DNA of 64,000 bases from Halocatena halophila. Lineage in GTDB: Archaea; Halobacteriota; Halobacteria; Halobacteriales; Haloarculaceae. The stretch covers positions 558,001 to 622,000 of the forward strand of contig CP071306.1 of the NCBI GenBank assembly GCA_027563145.1. The letters run 5' to 3'. Below, one piece after another: positions 45,571-54,299 of the stretch (position 1 is its first letter; the number at the start of each line of letters is the position of its first letter). A program made the position numbers and the translations under genes. Below the pieces are notes generated by a model. It was not told the DNA's origin. It saw only the letters and a program-made list of their open reading frames with translations, and searched no databases.

Positions 45571-46350
45571 ATGAAAACGGTTGCACACCACGGACGGACG
45601 ACAGCGTATCGCCAGCCAGCGGGAGGATCTGACGAGCCGATCGTCTACGTCCACGGAAGCGGCGGAACCCACCAGCTCTGGGTCAACCAGTACGCCACCA
45701 ACTCGGCGAGTCGATCGGCCGTAGCTCTCGACTTGAGTGGCCACGGCAAAAGCGATCCCATCGACACACCAGCCGGAGAAGCGACCCTCTCGGCCTACGC
45801 TGACGATCTTGAGGCTGTCGTTAACACAGTAGACGGCAAGTACGTTGTTGGTAACTCACTCGGTGGGGCGGTGGTGTTGTGGAGCGCACTCGAGCGGAAT
45901 CTGGACGTTGATGGGTTAGTCCTCTGTGGAACGGGCGCAAAACTTGGCGTTGCAGACCCACTGAAAGAGGCGCTCACTACTGATCTGTCGTCTGCCACCG
46001 AGTTGCTCCATGGCGTTGATCTGTTGTTTCACGATGCGTCCGACGACGTGATAGCACAGTCACGACAGGCGATGGAAACGACGGGTCTCGACGTCCTACG
46101 GCGGGATTTTCTGACGTGCGACGCGTTCGACGTTCGGGATCGACTGGATGCAATTACGACCCCAGCACTGGCTTTGACGGGTGTCCACGATCAGTTAACG
46201 CCAGTTCGGTTCCACGAGTATCTCGCTGAGGAGTTTCCCGACTGCGAGTTGGCGACGATCGACGACGCCGCACATCTCTCCATGCTCGAACGACCCGATG
46301 CGTTTGCGAGTGCGCTCGAGTCATTTTTCGATGGGCTCGAGGGTCAGTAG
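45571..46350 (+). CDS. Alpha/beta-fold hydrolase
   Basis: A 259-residue hydrolase: oxyanion segment YVHGSGGTHQLW, LDLSGHGKSD, nucleophile VGNSLGGAVVL (Ser catalytic), Asp in LTGVHDQLTP and His in DDAAHLSMLERP. The full triad is visible. Substrate is unknown. It overlaps the convergent panB gene by seven bases at the 3' ends. Start is the ATG at 45571, just before KTVAHHGRTTAY. Confidence 0.87.
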   Translation: MKTVAHHGRTTAYRQPAGGSDEPIVYVHGSGGTHQLWVNQYATNSASRSAVALDLSGHGKSDPIDTPAGEATLSAYADDLEAVVNTVDGKYVVGNSLGGAVVLWSALERNLDVDGLVLCGTGAKLGVADPLKEALTTDLSSATELLHGVDLLFHDASDDVIAQSRQAMETTGLDVLRRDFLTCDAFDVRDRLDAITTPALALTGVHDQLTPVRFHEYLAEEFPDCELATIDDAAHLSMLERPDAFASALESFFDGLEGQ

Positions 46351-47156
46351 AGTTCGTCGAGATCGGACTCCGTGTGGCTGTGTTGTGCTTCGGGGAAGGT
46401 ACCGTCCTTGACGGCTCCAACGTAGGATGAAAGGGCATCGTCTAGTTCGCTTGCCACGTCACCGAACGGTTTGGCAAATGGTGGTGTTCGCTCGCTGAGA
46501 CCGACCACATCGTGGAACACCAGCACCTGTCCATCACAGTCCCGTCCAGCACCGATTCCGATCGTGGGAATTGAGAGCGTTTCTGTGAGATGGGCACCCA
46601 GATTTTCGGGCACGTGTTCGAGCACCAGTGCGAACGCACCGGCCTCCTCGTGCGCGCTGGCAAGTGCTTCGATCTCGGCTGCGGCCTCATTGGTTGTGCC
46701 CTGTCTGGTAAAGCCACCCAGTTGCTTGACTCGCTGTGGTGTCAGTCCCAGATGGGCCATAACTGGGATTCCGAGATCGACCAGGCGTTCGGTCAGCTCC
46801 ACCGTATGGGGGCCACATTCGAGTTTCACGGCGTCGGCTCCGGCTTCCTCGAGCATTCGCCCACAGTTGCGTATGCTCTCCGATTTGTCTACACCAACGG
46901 AGAGAAACGGCATGTCGGCGACGACGAGCACGTCTGACGTTGCCCGGGAGACGGCTGCCGTGTGTTCGGCCATCGAATCGACGGAGACCGGCAGCGTTGT
47001 CTCGTGACCGAGAACGACGTTGCCAATGCTATCACCGACGAGAATGATGTCCACGCCCGCGTCTTCGACAAAACGAGCGGTGGGTGCGTCGTAGGCCGTG
47101 AGCATCGTGATCGGCTCACTGCCAGCCATCGACCGAATCTCTGTCACTGACGACAT
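46344..47156 (-). CDS. panB: 3-methyl-2-oxobutanoate hydroxymethyltransferase
   Basis: PanB transfers a hydroxymethyl group from methylene-tetrahydrofolate (or an archaeal pterin) to ketoisovalerate in the pantothenate/CoA pathway. This 270-residue barrel has MLTAYDAPTARFVEDAG, ILVGDSIGNVVLGHETT (Mg ligand Asp), ADMPFLSVG, AVKLECG, HLGLTPQ and the catalytic region VLEHVPENLG. Full length for the family. It is a single gene here. Confidence 0.95.
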   Translation of the reverse strand: MSSVTEIRSMAGSEPITMLTAYDAPTARFVEDAGVDIILVGDSIGNVVLGHETTLPVSVDSMAEHTAAVSRATSDVLVVADMPFLSVGVDKSESIRNCGRMLEEAGADAVKLECGPHTVELTERLVDLGIPVMAHLGLTPQRVKQLGGFTRQGTTNEAAAEIEALASAHEEAGAFALVLEHVPENLGAHLTETLSIPTIGIGAGRDCDGQVLVFHDVVGLSERTPPFAKPFGDVASELDDALSSYVGAVKDGTFPEAQHSHTESDLDELY

Positions 47157-47203
47157 GTGTTGTTGTCAGTGCCGGATCGGGTAAACGTGATCGGTCACGG
47201 TTG

Positions 47204-47911
47204 TCACTCCTTCCATTCGCCGTACTCGTGTTCTCGGAACTCGCCTTTGGCAAGGCGCTTTCTGGGCCAGAACGTAATGATGGCGAGCAACAGATAGTAG
47301 GCGGCCACGATGAACAGAACCAGATTTCCCGGGATGCTCCCGAAGGCAGCGGTCTCGACCCAGTCCTGATTTGAAAGGGCGGTGAGTTTGAACAGCCATG
47401 CCCCGAGTAACAGGATGAACAGCGGATAGTAGACGCGTCGGAGCCGTCTGGCGAGGGCCTCGGCGAACGGCACTTTCTTCGCCGGGTGGCGGTAGTCTTT
47501 GCTGAGCTGTCGGCGCCAGTCCCGGTGTTCGACGCCCTGTGACGGATCGAGCGCATTCGCGAACAGGTTCTGCTGGAGCATTCGTGCACGCGCTCGAAAG
47601 ACGTCGTAGTCCTGGTATCGTCGCGCTTCGATGCCGACGAAAACGCTGATGACGATGATGCCGGCGATGATGATCTCATCGCGTCCCTCCGTCGAGAAAG
47701 CATACACCAGAATAGCAGAGATGATCGTCACTGCCCAGTTGATCGTCTCGTCGAGTCGGCTTCGCCACGTCGTTACCCGACTCATCTCACCCCGATAGAA
47801 GTGTGCCACGACCGATCCGAGCCCAACGCTTTTATCAACCATCTCACGGCCAATTTCGCGCTCTGATTTTGCCTCTGGATCGAACGGCTCGTCGTCGTCA
47901 TCACCGGCCAT
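47204..47911 (-). CDS. DUF2270 membrane protein
   Basis: A 235-residue protein with an acidic start, the conserved block VAHFYRGEMSRVTTWRSRLDETINWAV, about four membrane helices, and the RRYQDYDVFRARARMLQQNLFA segment typical of DUF2270. The function is unknown. I chose MAGDDDDEPFD at 47911; an in-frame ATG 25 codons upstream gives a less typical N-terminus. Confidence 0.82.
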   Translation of the reverse strand: MAGDDDDEPFDPEAKSEREIGREMVDKSVGLGSVVAHFYRGEMSRVTTWRSRLDETINWAVTIISAILVYAFSTEGRDEIIIAGIIVISVFVGIEARRYQDYDVFRARARMLQQNLFANALDPSQGVEHRDWRRQLSKDYRHPAKKVPFAEALARRLRRVYYPLFILLLGAWLFKLTALSNQDWVETAAFGSIPGNLVLFIVAAYYLLLAIITFWPRKRLAKGEFREHEYGEWKE

Positions 47912-48009
47912 ATCCACCCGATTCGCCAGCCAGCCACATATGTCCGCGGTCGGGGCCTGAACGAGGCGTTTATTCGTTCGAATCACTCACTCCGACCAAC
48001 GGGAGATGC

Positions 48010-48243
48010 ATGCCTGAGCACATCGGAACGACGGATCCTGAGGGGGTAGATTTCGGCTGGGTAATGCAGATGACGTTCGTGCTCACGATCGTGATCGGCG
48101 CGCCAGTGGTTGCCCTGTTGGGGCTCTGGGTTGGTGGTCTCACGACCTGGATGGACAAACTGGAGTTCGCCGTCCGTGTTGGGTCTGTGGTCTGGATCAT
48201 CACGGCCGGAGGGCTGTACGCGTATGCGCGCCGACGGCACTAG
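48010..48243 (+). CDS. DUF5822 small membrane protein
   Basis: A 77-residue protein with two membrane helices (MQMTFVLTIVIGAPVVALLGLWV and FAVRVGSVVWIITAGGLYAYARRR) after a short polar start. The pattern matches the haloarchaeal DUF5822 family; no function is known. It overlaps the convergent HAD gene by four bases. Confidence 0.72.
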   Translation: MPEHIGTTDPEGVDFGWVMQMTFVLTIVIGAPVVALLGLWVGGLTTWMDKLEFAVRVGSVVWIITAGGLYAYARRRH

Positions 48244-48755
48244 ACGTACTCGAATGCCGTACCTGCGCGCTGTGCCGTCCGTTCGTCCCGTGGCGAATCA
48301 CCAATGAACACGGTCTGCGCCGGTGATCCTCCGATCCGATCGATTGCCGTGAGAAGCCCCTCGGGATCGGGCTTTTCCGTCGAAACCGTATCCCGACCGA
48401 CAACCGTATCGACGTGGTCGGCCAGCGAGTGGCGCTCAAGTGCGATCTCACACGCGCGCTGGCAGTTCAAAGAGCAGACGGCAACCGGCACCGACTGTGG
48501 CAGTTCGGAAGCCGTCTCGAGCAACCGCGAATTTCGAGCGCCAGCACGCTCGTGTTCGCTCACGATCGCCTCTAGCGTCGGACGGTGGCCTGTGGCATCG
48601 GCTACCTCGAACAGACTCCAGAGATCTGTCTTCGGCGGATCGATCCCTGCTGCACGGAGCGCAGCGAGTCCATCATTTGCTGTGGCTTCCCAGTCGACTG
48701 CGAGTTCGACCAGCGTCCCATCCAGATCGTAGACGATCGCGTCGTATGCACTCAT
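48240..48755 (-). CDS. HAD-superfamily hydrolase
   Basis: A 171-residue HAD protein with motif I YDLDGTLVEL (nucleophile Asp and acid Asp), motif II around VAVCSLNCQ, and motif IV FIGDSPRDERTA. The cap is a short helical insert (NDGLAALRAAG to SRLLETA). It is probably a phosphoglycolate-phosphatase-like phosphatase of unknown substrate. It lies 26 bases after the NUDIX gene on the same strand. Confidence 0.87.
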   Translation of the reverse strand: MSAYDAIVYDLDGTLVELAVDWEATANDGLAALRAAGIDPPKTDLWSLFEVADATGHRPTLEAIVSEHERAGARNSRLLETASELPQSVPVAVCSLNCQRACEIALERHSLADHVDTVVGRDTVSTEKPDPEGLLTAIDRIGGSPAQTVFIGDSPRDERTAQRAGTAFEYV

Positions 48756-48781
48756 TGACAGTCATTCGGGGCGCGTGATCC

Positions 48782-49255
48782 TTAGCTGGATTGATCGCTC
48801 GATGCCGTCTCGATCGCTTCACAGCCGATCGTTTTTGTGTCCTCATCCAGCGTGCTCGTTTTGAGTGCCCTCCGATCGTACCAGGACCAGGCAGAGGCCG
48901 GTGTTTCACCCGGCGCGGGATCGATCGCACGGGAGTCGACTGTAGCATAAAAAATCAGATCGACGTGCTGGTGGCCGACGACGCCGTCGTGTACGTTCAC
49001 GTCGTAGAGTCGCGTGTGGCGTGGCTGGGGAAGCGTTCGTCCGGCCCCTTTGATCGGCTCGGTTGCATCGAGTAGCGTCGGCTCAAGACCCATCTCTTCG
49101 GTAACCTCGCGCAGTCCGGCCTCGTGGGGGAGTTCATCCCGATCGATGTGACCGCCCGGCGGCAAGCGTTTTCCGAGCCGTTCGTGATCGTGGAGGGCAA
49201 TTGCGCCGTCGTTGACAACGTAGACGGTAGCGGTGAAATGTCGCGTCGTTTCCAT
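48782..49255 (-). CDS. NUDIX hydrolase
   Basis: A 157-residue NUDIX protein. The full box GGHIDRDELPHEAG-LREVTEEMG is present (G-x5-E-x7-R-E-U-x-E-E-x-G), giving Mg2+-dependent cleavage of a nucleoside diphosphate linked to another moiety. The substrate is not evident. It lies 40 bases after the acyl-CoA dehydrogenase stop and may be read with it. Confidence 0.9.
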   Translation of the reverse strand: METTRHFTATVYVVNDGAIALHDHERLGKRLPPGGHIDRDELPHEAGLREVTEEMGLEPTLLDATEPIKGAGRTLPQPRHTRLYDVNVHDGVVGHQHVDLIFYATVDSRAIDPAPGETPASAWSWYDRRALKTSTLDEDTKTIGCEAIETASSDQSS

Positions 49256-49294
49256 GGGAAGTCTTACAACGAAAACGACTTCTGTGCTGTGTTT

Positions 49295-50422
49295 TTACCC
49301 CTCGTCGAGGACGCCACGCGCGATCACCGTTTGCTGAATCTGTGAGGTCCCCTCGTAGATCGTCGTGATGCGAGCGTCGCGGTAGAGCCGTTCAACGTCG
49401 AACTCCGTGGTGTAGCCGTAGCCGCCGTGGAGCTGGAGCGCATCGTTCGTCACGTCCATCGCGTTCTCACTCGCGACGTATTTCGCCGTGCTGGCCGCAG
49501 TTGGAGTGTCAGCCGACGGATCCCGTCTCGTTCGTGCCGCATGCCGTGTGAGACGTCTCCCGGCTTCAGTTTTCGCGTGCATGCGAGCAATCGTGTGACG
49601 AACGGACTGGATATCCGCGATCGGTCCACCAAACTGCTCGCGTTCGCTGACGTACGATTTGGCCGCATCGAGTGCTGACTGGGCGAGTCCAACCGACTGT
49701 GAGGCAATCGCGATCCGACCACCGGTCAGAATCGAAAGTGCAGCGCGCAGTCCTTCTCCTTCGGGAGTGAGACGGTTTTCGACCGGAATTTCTACGTCAT
49801 CGAACGACAGGGGCGTCGTATCGCTGGCTCGCAGGCCGAGTTTCGTTTCAGGGGGTCCGACCGAGAGACCGGGTGTCTCCTTTGGGATGACAAACTGCGT
49901 GATCTCCTCGGGGCCAGTTTTCGCAAACAACACGACAACGTCCGAGCGCTCGCCGTTGGTGATCCACTGTTTGTCCCCGTTGATGACGTACCGATCTCCC
50001 TCACGTTCGGCCGTGGTCGCCATCTCTGCGGGATTCGATCCCGCTCCGGTTTCGGAGAGGGCAAACGCGCCCACCGGACGCCCACCAGCCATCTCCGGGA
50101 GCCAGCGCTCTTTTTGTTCCTCACTTCCGAACGAGGCGATACATGAGGTCGCAAGACAGTGAACTGATACCGCCGTCGCCACCGCGAGCGTTCCGTAGGC
50201 CAACTCCTCGTTGACGATCGAATACGTCACCGGATCGGTGTCGAATCCGCCGTACTCCTCCGGGACGGTCATGCCAAGGAGATCGAGCTCGCCGAGTGCA
50301 TCCCAGATTGCCTCGGGGAACTGTTCGGTGGCGTCGGCCTCGCTCGCAACCGGTTGAATCTCTTCGAGAGCGAACTCGTGGACGAGATCCTGAATCGCCG
50401 CTTGCTCGTCGGTTAACTGCAT
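49295..50422 (-). CDS. Acyl-CoA dehydrogenase
   Basis: A 375-residue FAD enzyme that introduces a double bond between C2 and C3 of an acyl-CoA. It has FALSETGAGSNPAEM and WITNGERSDVVVLFAKTG (FAD contacts), LGLRASDTTPLSF, and the C-terminal LYRDARITTIYEGTSQIQ with the catalytic Glu. I used the ATG at 50420-50422 (MQLTDEQAAIQ), the normal family opening. Chain length preference is unknown. Confidence 0.94.
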   Translation of the reverse strand: MQLTDEQAAIQDLVHEFALEEIQPVASEADATEQFPEAIWDALGELDLLGMTVPEEYGGFDTDPVTYSIVNEELAYGTLAVATAVSVHCLATSCIASFGSEEQKERWLPEMAGGRPVGAFALSETGAGSNPAEMATTAEREGDRYVINGDKQWITNGERSDVVVLFAKTGPEEITQFVIPKETPGLSVGPPETKLGLRASDTTPLSFDDVEIPVENRLTPEGEGLRAALSILTGGRIAIASQSVGLAQSALDAAKSYVSEREQFGGPIADIQSVRHTIARMHAKTEAGRRLTRHAARTRRDPSADTPTAASTAKYVASENAMDVTNDALQLHGGYGYTTEFDVERLYRDARITTIYEGTSQIQQTVIARGVLDEG

Positions 50423-50472
50423 ACCTGGGTCTGGCGACCCGGGAACAAAATTTGTACGTTCCAAACCGCTTT

Positions 50473-50757
50473 TTACGATGCAGCCTGGAACGCGTCGCGG
50501 AAGTTCTCGGATTTCTGCTGGACGTTTCGGGCGGCTTCACCCAGCACGTCGAGTGGATCGATCGCTTCGTCCGTTTTGATCGTCAAGATCGGATCGGTCT
50601 GTCCGCCGGACTGTTCGGGGTTGAGATCGTACGTTGCAGCCTGGACGGTATCGAGCTCTAGCAATGCTCCTTTCAACACGTTCATGAACGTGTGATCCTC
50701 GCCGGCGATCTCGATGGATAGTTCTGTCGACTCTTTATCGATGACCCGGAGTTCCAT
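50473..50757 (-). CDS. rpoL: DNA-directed RNA polymerase subunit L
   Basis: A 94-residue RpoL, the partner of RpoD that together form the alpha-like assembly platform of archaeal RNA polymerase. The conserved core [27 protein letters not shown] is intact. I selected the ATG at 50757 ([13 protein letters not shown]), the standard start; upstream in-frame sequence overlaps the CPBP gene. It precedes the acyl-CoA dehydrogenase by 50 bases. Confidence 0.95.
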   Translation of the reverse strand: MELRVIDKESTELSIEIAGEDHTFMNVLKGALLELDTVQAATYDLNPEQSGGQTDPILTIKTDEAIDPLDVLGEAARNVQQKSENFRDAFQAAS

Positions 50758-50807
50758 ACGGATACGAGGACGAACGGCTGTTTCAACGTTTCGGAGCACG
50801 AACGCCA

Positions 50808-51578
50808 TTACCAGATCCACAGTGTCCCAACGAACGCTGCCTCCGATGAAAATTTCATCGAGAGATAGCTCAACCACAGCAACGTAGCGTTGTAGAACCC
50901 GTGAATGATCGAAGGGACGACGATGTTGCCGGTCCGTTCGTACGCCGTTCCGAGAACGAGTGCCGGGACGAGCAACAGCCCGATAGAGAGAACTCGCTGG
51001 AGCGGCGCTCCCGTGAGCGAATAAAAGTGCACGGAGGCAAAGATCAGCGAACTGAGTCCAATAGCACTTACTGGTCCGAATCGTTCGCGCAGAGTGCCCT
51101 GAACGATGCCCCTGAAAACAAGCTCCTCGCTCGGTCCGACCACGAGAATCATCAGCGGGATCAACAGGGTGACGATCGTGGGATCCGATGCGATCACTCC
51201 TCCGATTTTATTCTGTGCGGGCAACACTCCGACGCCGAACACGACAACGATCGAGACGACGACAACGCCGACAAGCGTCCCGAACCAGCCACCGATGATC
51301 CATAATCCACCCCTGATGTCGGGGCGGGAAATGCCGAGCCAGTCGGTTGAAAGCCCTCGCCAGCGAAGAAACAGCATACAGGCACCGAGGAAAATGACTC
51401 CTTGCTGAATGCCAATCGAGAGCAACACGCCACCCCACCGGGGGACCGAGAGCGACGCGACGGTCATTGTTCGGTCGATACCGTACATCACTATCCTGGA
51501 GAGGATTATCACAGAGACGGCGACGCTACTCGCCAGGGCGAACACACGAAGTCGATCGTCGAACTGGAGGCGATTCAT
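50808..51578 (-). CDS. CPBP-family intramembrane metalloprotease
   Basis: A 256-residue membrane protein with about seven helices and the CPBP (Abi) motifs: [15 protein letters not shown] (EExxxR), LIFASVHF (FxxxH) and IIHGFYN (HxxxN). These are Rce1-like prenyl or peptide proteases in the membrane. The ATG at 51578 precedes the first helix. It lies 55 bases after serS and 50 before rpoL in the same direction. Confidence 0.88.
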   Translation of the reverse strand: MNRLQFDDRLRVFALASSVAVSVIILSRIVMYGIDRTMTVASLSVPRWGGVLLSIGIQQGVIFLGACMLFLRWRGLSTDWLGISRPDIRGGLWIIGGWFGTLVGVVVVSIVVVFGVGVLPAQNKIGGVIASDPTIVTLLIPLMILVVGPSEELVFRGIVQGTLRERFGPVSAIGLSSLIFASVHFYSLTGAPLQRVLSIGLLLVPALVLGTAYERTGNIVVPSIIHGFYNATLLWLSYLSMKFSSEAAFVGTLWIW

Positions 51579-51633
51579 GGTTGTAGATGAGCTGTGCGGG
51601 GCACACAATATAACCCCTAGAACTTCGAACGGC

Positions 51634-52995
51634 CTACGGACGGTCGCCGTCGCCGAGTGCGCTCTCACCAACCTGCGTGCGTCCCTCGATTCTGTCCATC
51701 CCATTCAGATATGGCCGGAGCGCGTCCGGGACGGTGACGGTCCCATCGTCGTTCTGGTAGTATTCGAGGATCGCGACCATCACGCGAGGCAGCGCGAGGC
51801 CCGAAGCGTTGAGCGTGTGGAGATACTCGGCGCTCTCGTGGCGCTCGGGTCGGTATCGCAGCCCAGCGCGGCGCGCCTGGTACTCCTCGAAGTTCGAGAC
51901 GCTTGAAACTTCGAGCCATCTGCCGCCCTCCTCGGGGCCATCCGCCATGTCATCGCCAGGAGCCCACACCTCGATGTCGACCTGTTTGGCCTGTTTATCA
52001 CCAATATCTCCGGCACAGATCTCGAGAATCCGATATGGAAGTCCGAGTGTGCGTAACACCGCCTCGGCTTCTGCGAGCAGTCCGTCGAACCGCTCGTAGC
52101 TCCGGTCGGGCTCAACGAAGTTGACGAGCTCGACCTTGTTGAACTGGTGGACGCGGACGATACCTCGGGTTTCAGTTCCGTGCTCGCCGGCTTCTCGCCT
52201 GAAGTTCGGTGTGTACGCCTGATGTTTCAGCGGAAGATCATCTCTGAGTAGAATGTCGTCCGCATACATGTTGGTGACCGGAACCTCCGCCGTTGGGCAG
52301 AGCCAGAGATCTTCGTCCTCGATTTTGTAGGCGTCCTCGGCGAATTTTGGCAGCTGACCGGTGCCGGTCATCGATTGTGAATTGACGGGAATCGGCGGGA
52401 ACACGTCGACGTATCCCTGCTCGCGGTGAACGTCGAGCATGAACTGGACCAGCGCGTGCTCGAGTTGTGCGCCTGCTCCAACGAGGAAGTAAAATCCTCC
52501 ACCCGTCGTTTTTGCCCCCCTGGCCTCATCGATGATTCCAAGCTGCTCGCCGAGTTCGTAGTGTGGGACCACCGTCTCTGGGAGCGGTCTGGTGGTATCG
52601 AATCCCTCTCGTCTGATCTGGACGTTGTCTGACTCGTCAGTGCCAGGAGGAACGCTCTCGTGGAGGATCTGTGGCAACTCCAACAGCGCGGTTTCGAGCT
52701 CGGCTTCGAGCTCATCTGCGCGCGTTTCCACCGTTTCTAGCTCTGCTTTGAGCTCCTGGGATCGATCGATCGCTTCCTGGGCCGCTTCGTCCTCACCCTC
52801 GCGTTTGAGCGTCCCGATCCGTTCGCTCACCTCATTGCGCTCGTGGCGGAGTTCGTCGCCACGCGCTTTGTGCTCGCGCCACTCCGTATCGATGGTCAAA
52901 ATTCTATCCAGATCGATCTCGTCGGTCATCCCTCGTCGTTCGAGCGTCTCTCGAACCACGTCCGCGTTGTCACGGACGAACTGCCTCGATAACAT
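51634..52995 (-). CDS. serS: Seryl-tRNA synthetase
   Basis: A 453-residue class-II synthetase of the common (bacterial-type) form. A coiled-coil tRNA-binding arm occupies about 30-105, then motif 2 TPNFRREAGEHGTETRGIVRVHQFNKVEL and motif 3 GLALPRVMVAILEYYQ near the C-terminus; VSSVSNFEEYQARR is the serine-site block. It charges tRNA(Ser). It is the only tRNA synthetase here. Confidence 0.96.
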   Translation of the reverse strand: MLSRQFVRDNADVVRETLERRGMTDEIDLDRILTIDTEWREHKARGDELRHERNEVSERIGTLKREGEDEAAQEAIDRSQELKAELETVETRADELEAELETALLELPQILHESVPPGTDESDNVQIRREGFDTTRPLPETVVPHYELGEQLGIIDEARGAKTTGGGFYFLVGAGAQLEHALVQFMLDVHREQGYVDVFPPIPVNSQSMTGTGQLPKFAEDAYKIEDEDLWLCPTAEVPVTNMYADDILLRDDLPLKHQAYTPNFRREAGEHGTETRGIVRVHQFNKVELVNFVEPDRSYERFDGLLAEAEAVLRTLGLPYRILEICAGDIGDKQAKQVDIEVWAPGDDMADGPEEGGRWLEVSSVSNFEEYQARRAGLRYRPERHESAEYLHTLNASGLALPRVMVAILEYYQNDDGTVTVPDALRPYLNGMDRIEGRTQVGESALGDGDRP

Positions 52996-53095
52996 GCCCT
53001 GCCTTTCTGGGGGGCTGGACTAAGGCGTATCGCATCCACGGTGAATCCTCACAGTGTGACGGAACACTTTTGGACGGTCGTGGAAATCTCCGGGT

Positions 53096-54001
53096 ATGGT
53101 TACTGGTGAGCTGTTCTCCGTCAACATTGGCAGCTGTTCTGAGCTCCATTATGTCGATACCGGGATGTTCGACACCGCAGAATACGGTGCGGTGTATCTG
53201 CTCACCGGCGAACGGATCGCGATCATCGACACCGGAATCGGAAAGCGCCCAGAGCTGATACTCGATGCGCTCGATACGCTTGGCTACCAGCCAGCAGACG
53301 TTGATGTTATCGCCCCGACGCACGTTCATCTCGACCACGCCGGTGGTGCCGGACAGCTCGCAAAAGCGTGTCCGAACGCCACGGTGTACGTTCATGAGCT
53401 GGGTGCCCGCCACCTCATCGACCCCGAGCGGCTGATTGCGGGCACGAAAGCGGCCGTTGGAGACCAGTGGGAGTATTATGGTGATATTGTCCCGGTTCCG
53501 GAAGACCGCGTCGAGGAGTGCGCTGACGGTGACGTGATCGATCTCGGCGACCATGAGCTTCGCGTCCATCACATGCCCGGCCATGCCCCACACCAGGTCA
53601 TATTCGAGGATCCAGCAAACGACGCCGTGTTCACCGCGGATGCCGCAGGAATTTACGTTCCGGGTCTCGATCGGGTTCGCGAAACGTCGCCGCCGCCAGA
53701 TTTCGATCTCGAGCGATGTCTCGAAGACATCGAGCGGATTGGCGAGCTCGACCCAGAAGTGTTGTGCTATGCACACTTCGGTCCGGCGCGAACGGCCGAC
53801 CGACTGTCGGCGTACGAAACGGTGCTATCGGAGTGGGTTGGGTCGGTTCGACGGCGTCGCAGTCGGCTTGGCAACGACGCTGCCGTGATAGCGTCGTTCG
53901 TCGAAGAGCTGTCAATTGACGAACAGTGGGGCAAAGCGAAGGCCGTTGGGGAGACGAAAATGAACGTTCGTGGCGTCTTTCAGTATCTAGATGACACATG
54001 A
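53096..54001 (+). CDS. Metallo-beta-lactamase-fold hydrolase
   Basis: A 301-residue MBL-fold protein with the metal motif THVHLDHAGG (His76, His78, Asp80, His81), then HHMPGHAPHQ, FTADAAGIYVPG (bridging Asp) and YAHFGPAR (last His). This is the two-metal glyoxalase-II-like group; the extra helical C-terminus (about 245-301) is common in haloarchaeal members. The substrate is unknown. It is divergent from serS by about 100 bases. Confidence 0.9.
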   Translation: MVTGELFSVNIGSCSELHYVDTGMFDTAEYGAVYLLTGERIAIIDTGIGKRPELILDALDTLGYQPADVDVIAPTHVHLDHAGGAGQLAKACPNATVYVHELGARHLIDPERLIAGTKAAVGDQWEYYGDIVPVPEDRVEECADGDVIDLGDHELRVHHMPGHAPHQVIFEDPANDAVFTADAAGIYVPGLDRVRETSPPPDFDLERCLEDIERIGELDPEVLCYAHFGPARTADRLSAYETVLSEWVGSVRRRRSRLGNDAAVIASFVEELSIDEQWGKAKAVGETKMNVRGVFQYLDDT

Positions 54002-54086
54002 TTGGATCATTGAGCGCCAGAAAACGGTACGATCGTGATCGTATGCACCTGAAAGCTTATTCCGTCGTTCGTAATATTATCGTGCA

Positions 54087-54260
54087 ATGAATTGGACTCC
54101 AGGTGGCGTACTCATCGCGTTGTCCGGGGACCACAGTACCGAGTGTGGTCCGTTCGCCTGTCAACACTGTGGAGCGCGGTTCGATCTTGACCGACAGGTG
54201 TGTCCACAGTGTGATGGTCACTGCATCGAGCGGACGGAGTGGCCGGAACTCACGAAATAA
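54087..54260 (+). CDS. 57-residue zinc-ribbon microprotein
   Basis: A 57-residue protein with FACQHCGARFD and VCPQCDGHC, two CxxC knuckles separated by 10 residues that make a complete zinc ribbon, plus an upstream Cys (TECGPF) and a terminal Cys-Ile. It follows the MBL gene by 85 bases. Haloarchaeal zinc microproteins of this size often act in regulation or protein interaction; the role here is unknown. The stop is TAA at 54258-54260. Confidence 0.72.
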   Translation: MNWTPGGVLIALSGDHSTECGPFACQHCGARFDLDRQVCPQCDGHCIERTEWPELTK

Positions 54261-54299
54261 CGAACGGGGACGTCGATTCAAAACGGGGAGGTGTCTCTC

